Part shown: positions 62,118 to 64,000 of the stretch, piece after piece
Layout of the letters: the number at the start of each line of letters is the position of its first letter
Position numbering within the stretch: the stretch's first letter is position 1
Assembly (NCBI RefSeq): GCF_002632615.1
Contig: NZ_NITZ01000016.1
Coordinates: forward strand, 1 to 64,000
DNA length: 64,000 nucleotides
Origin: Xenorhabdus miraniensis
Lineage (GTDB): Bacteria; Pseudomonadota; Gammaproteobacteria; Enterobacterales; Enterobacteriaceae
Reading direction: 5' to 3'
Notes under the pieces: generated by a model
What the model saw: only the letters and a program-made list of their open reading frames with translations
Told to the model about the DNA's origin: nothing
Database searches by the model: none
Translations under genes and position numbers: made by a program

Positions 62118-64000
62118 CTAGTCTGCATTGTTTTGGTTGATAATGGTTATTTCCTGCCCGCTGCGGGTAATGAGTCCATCATGTTCTAACTTGGTTAACC
62201 AACGGCTGAAATTCTTCACATTCACTCCCATCGCCTTTAAATCATCACGTATAAGGGCAACAGAACAAGGTTCTTTCAGGGCAGTGCGCGACCGGATACA
62301 TTGCCATAATGTCGTGTGGTTATCTGTTTTATTGGGGATATGTTCAATTTCTTCCTCCTCAACCGGATCACGCGGCTTGTCAACCAGAACCAGTGAGGTA
62401 ATATCCTCACCATCTTTATCGGTAAAGAGTTCAACCACACGCATGTCATAGGCTTTGTTTTCCGGCTCTTCGGCATCTTTCATTTTGGTGCAGGTTATAA
62501 CCAGCGCACCGCCTTTTTTCCCTTCCCGATTGATCCGGTATTCAACATCCAGCGCAGCACGAAAGGCACTGGAACCCCTTGCGCCTTTGCTTTCATCTTT
62601 GCCGGAATGGTGAACCACGAGAATACTTGCCCCTGTTCTGGCTTTTAGTTCGTCACAGCCCCGGACAAAAGCGCCCATATCTTTTGAATCATTCTCATCA
62701 GCACCACCAAAACAACGGGCAAGAGTGTCCAGAATAATCAGGCGTACCGGTTCGCCTGTTTCAGACTCAACCTGCTGGGCGGCAATCACGAGTTCATGTA
62801 CTTCGGCTGGTGAGGCCGGAAATACTGGGGTATTGATCAGATACATATTTTTAACTGTCTGACCGTTGACGATTTCCCATGCTTTGATGCGCCGTGGTAC
62901 GCCGATCCCGCCTTCACCGACAACGTACAGCACGGAACCCTGAGCAACGGCTTTCCCTGCCCATGCTTTACCCGTAGCAATATGACAGCCCCATGCGCCT
63001 GCCAGAAAACTTTTATATGACCCACTTGCCCCGTAAATGCTGCACAGGGAATGTGCCGGAATAATGCCTTTAACAACATAATCCAATTGTGCATTAAAGC
63101 CTTCTGAGCCAACGGATAGGGGTAATTTTGTCTTACGCTGTGGATAAAGCGTTTCTACATTGTCATAATTGCGGTTTTCTGTTACGTGATTGTTCATTGA
63201 TTTCCCCACTTGATACAACCCCTTACTGAATGCCTGCTTTGCTGCCTCAATACCATGATGCTGACGATAATCATCCCAATCAGCTTTAACGGCATCCGGT
63301 GGCAACGTAACCCAACCATTCACCGCAAGGGCAGCTTTTTCTGCCGAGATCTTGCCGACATTCACTTTGGTTTTCCCTTTCTTATCCAACTCGCCGGGAA
63401 AGTGCCAATCATTATCCGCAGCTAGAATAATTTTGGTATCCGGCCACCGCTCTCGAACGGCTTTGGCGACAGAAAGCAAATTGCCCTCATCCAGCGCTGC
63501 CAGAACCGTGCCTTTACAGAGCTGATTAATCGTGAGTGCTGTGGCGTAACCTTCGGTAATAATTACTGTATCCGGGTGCGCCTCCAGCGCTGACACGGGA
63601 ATAAACGCCCCTTTTTTCTGGCTACCGGGGAAGAATTTTTTCTCGCCATTGGGTTTGATGATCTGCGCTCCTGTAACTTTTTTATCCAGTGCTGTCAGTG
63701 CCAGCACAGTCGAATTATCGAACAGTAATCGCTGATCAAGATGTTGCAGACCCTTTGCAGCCAGATAGGGTGATTGCCCAGCGACAGTTTGCGCCATCAG
63801 AGCCGCCACTCTTTCGGCAATCGGTTGTGTGGGATAATGGGTTGCTTTGGCGGGCTTGGGTTCGGGCAAAGGTAGTGCTAGCGCATCTGCAACCACTTTA
63901 GCCGCTTCAATGATGGAAATTCCTTTAGTTTTTGCCACTAAATCCAGCCCATCGCCATAGTTTGGGGCGTCACACTGACGGCAATGCCAGTTGCCATGAT
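62118..64000 (-). CDS. P4-like primase/helicase (5' end outside window)
   Basis: At least 626 residues are visible, and the frame stays open through the window edge: GNWHCRQCD then YGDGLDLVAKTK, the last part of an N-terminal CHC2-like zinc finger. Downstream come a Toprim-type region (VIITEGYATALTINQLCKGT, IILAADNDWHF) and an AAA_25/RepA-like ATPase (Walker A IYGASGSYKS, Walker B VRLIILDTLARCFGG, and LVVHHSGKDESKGARGSSAF), then a small winged-helix-like tail. This primase-ATPase fusion replicates phage satellites and ICE-type elements. GTG at 63936-63938 is an internal codon, not the start. Confidence 0.85.
   Translation of the reverse strand, partial: HGNWHCRQCDAPNYGDGLDLVAKTKGISIIEAAKVVADALALPLPEPKPAKATHYPTQPIAERVAALMAQTVAGQSPYLAAKGLQHLDQRLLFDNSTVLALTALDKKVTGAQIIKPNGEKKFFPGSQKKGAFIPVSALEAHPDTVIITEGYATALTINQLCKGTVLAALDEGNLLSVAKAVRERWPDTKIILAADNDWHFPGELDKKGKTKVNVGKISAEKAALAVNGWVTLPPDAVKADWDDYRQHHGIEAAKQAFSKGLYQVGKSMNNHVTENRNYDNVETLYPQRKTKLPLSVGSEGFNAQLDYVVKGIIPAHSLCSIYGASGSYKSFLAGAWGCHIATGKAWAGKAVAQGSVLYVVGEGGIGVPRRIKAWEIVNGQTVKNMYLINTPVFPASPAEVHELVIAAQQVESETGEPVRLIILDTLARCFGGADENDSKDMGAFVRGCDELKARTGASILVVHHSGKDESKGARGSSAFRAALDVEYRINREGKKGGALVITCTKMKDAEEPENKAYDMRVVELFTDKDGEDITSLVLVDKPRDPVEEEEIEHIPNKTDNHTTLWQCIRSRTALKEPCSVALIRDDLKAMGVNVKNFSRWLTKLEHDGLITRSGQEITIINQNNAD

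Overview
The window looks like chromosome of a gammaproteobacterial, insect- or nematode-associated member of the Morganellaceae. Xenorhabdus or Photorhabdus is my best guess, from the T6SS/VgrG islands, the style of the integrative element, the many insertion-sequence remnants and the AT-rich accessory cargo. This is inference from protein style only; there is no rRNA or housekeeping marker.

Layout. (1) 1-3.0 kb: the 3' tail of an unidentified gene, a winged-helix/PfkB sugar kinase and a SAM methyltransferase. (2) 3.4-11.6 kb, minus strand: a T6SS effector island reading TssF, VgrG, DUF2169 adaptor, PAAR-like DUF4150 protein, Ntox15 (Tde1-like) DNase toxin and Tdi1-like immunity protein, followed by a decayed second immunity copy and an IS1 remnant. 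(3) 11.9-16.6 kb: a conjugation block of genomic-island-type ICEs (TIGR03757, TIGR03756 with a frameshift, TIGR03755, a small membrane protein, TraG_N). (4) 18.1-24.4 kb: an apparently undescribed peptide-based biosynthetic operon. It has a 43-aa precursor-like peptide, a hairpin, two heme-oxygenase-like diiron-type enzymes each carrying a PqqD/RRE-like N-terminal domain, a class III aminotransferase, an aldehyde dehydrogenase and an MFS exporter; a PaiB-like protein is convergent. (5) 25.3-31.8 kb: a repeat/integrase module, a DarT-like toxin with an ADP-ribosylglycohydrolase and a UvrD-like helicase in one operon, and a recombinase remnant. (6) 32.1-34.9 kb: a three-gene operon of unknown proteins, the first with a PD-(D/E)xK-like signature, a candidate defence system. 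(7) 35-41.8 kb: decayed IS110 and IS6 elements around a secreted SAM hydroxide adenosyltransferase-like protein and a P22-type tailspike; then a beta-helix tail-fibre-like protein. (8) 45-51 kb: an ICE leading-region-like block: two ArdB/KlcA-like anti-restriction paralogues, unknown ICE proteins, a DUF1281/Api92-like protein, an N6-methylase-like protein lacking its catalytic motif, a TraI_2-like protein lacking its metal ligands and an integrase with an in-frame stop. Four of these genes are preceded by hairpins that pair with their own Shine-Dalgarno sequence. (9) 51.6-53.9 kb: a Ner-like regulator, a second integrase and a third copy of the ~95-bp repeat. (10) 54.1-61.8 kb: a second T6SS island with TssF (one nonsense codon), VgrG, DUF4123 adaptor, class 3 lipase effector, lipoprotein immunity protein and PAAR protein. 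(11) 61.9-64 kb: a candidate iteron region and a phage-P4-like primase/helicase running off the window.

How the genes fit together: this is an accessory region built from nested mobile elements in partial decay. Conjugation, integrase, transposase and one baseplate gene are broken, while toxin/immunity, biosynthetic and defence-like cargo is mostly intact. The two T6SS islands share near-identical VgrG cores with different tails, adaptors and effectors, as expected for cargo exchange on a common delivery platform. The strongest candidate for an undescribed system is the 18.1-24.4 kb peptide/HDO operon; next are the DarT/ADP-ribosylglycohydrolase/helicase operon and the 32-35 kb three-gene operon.
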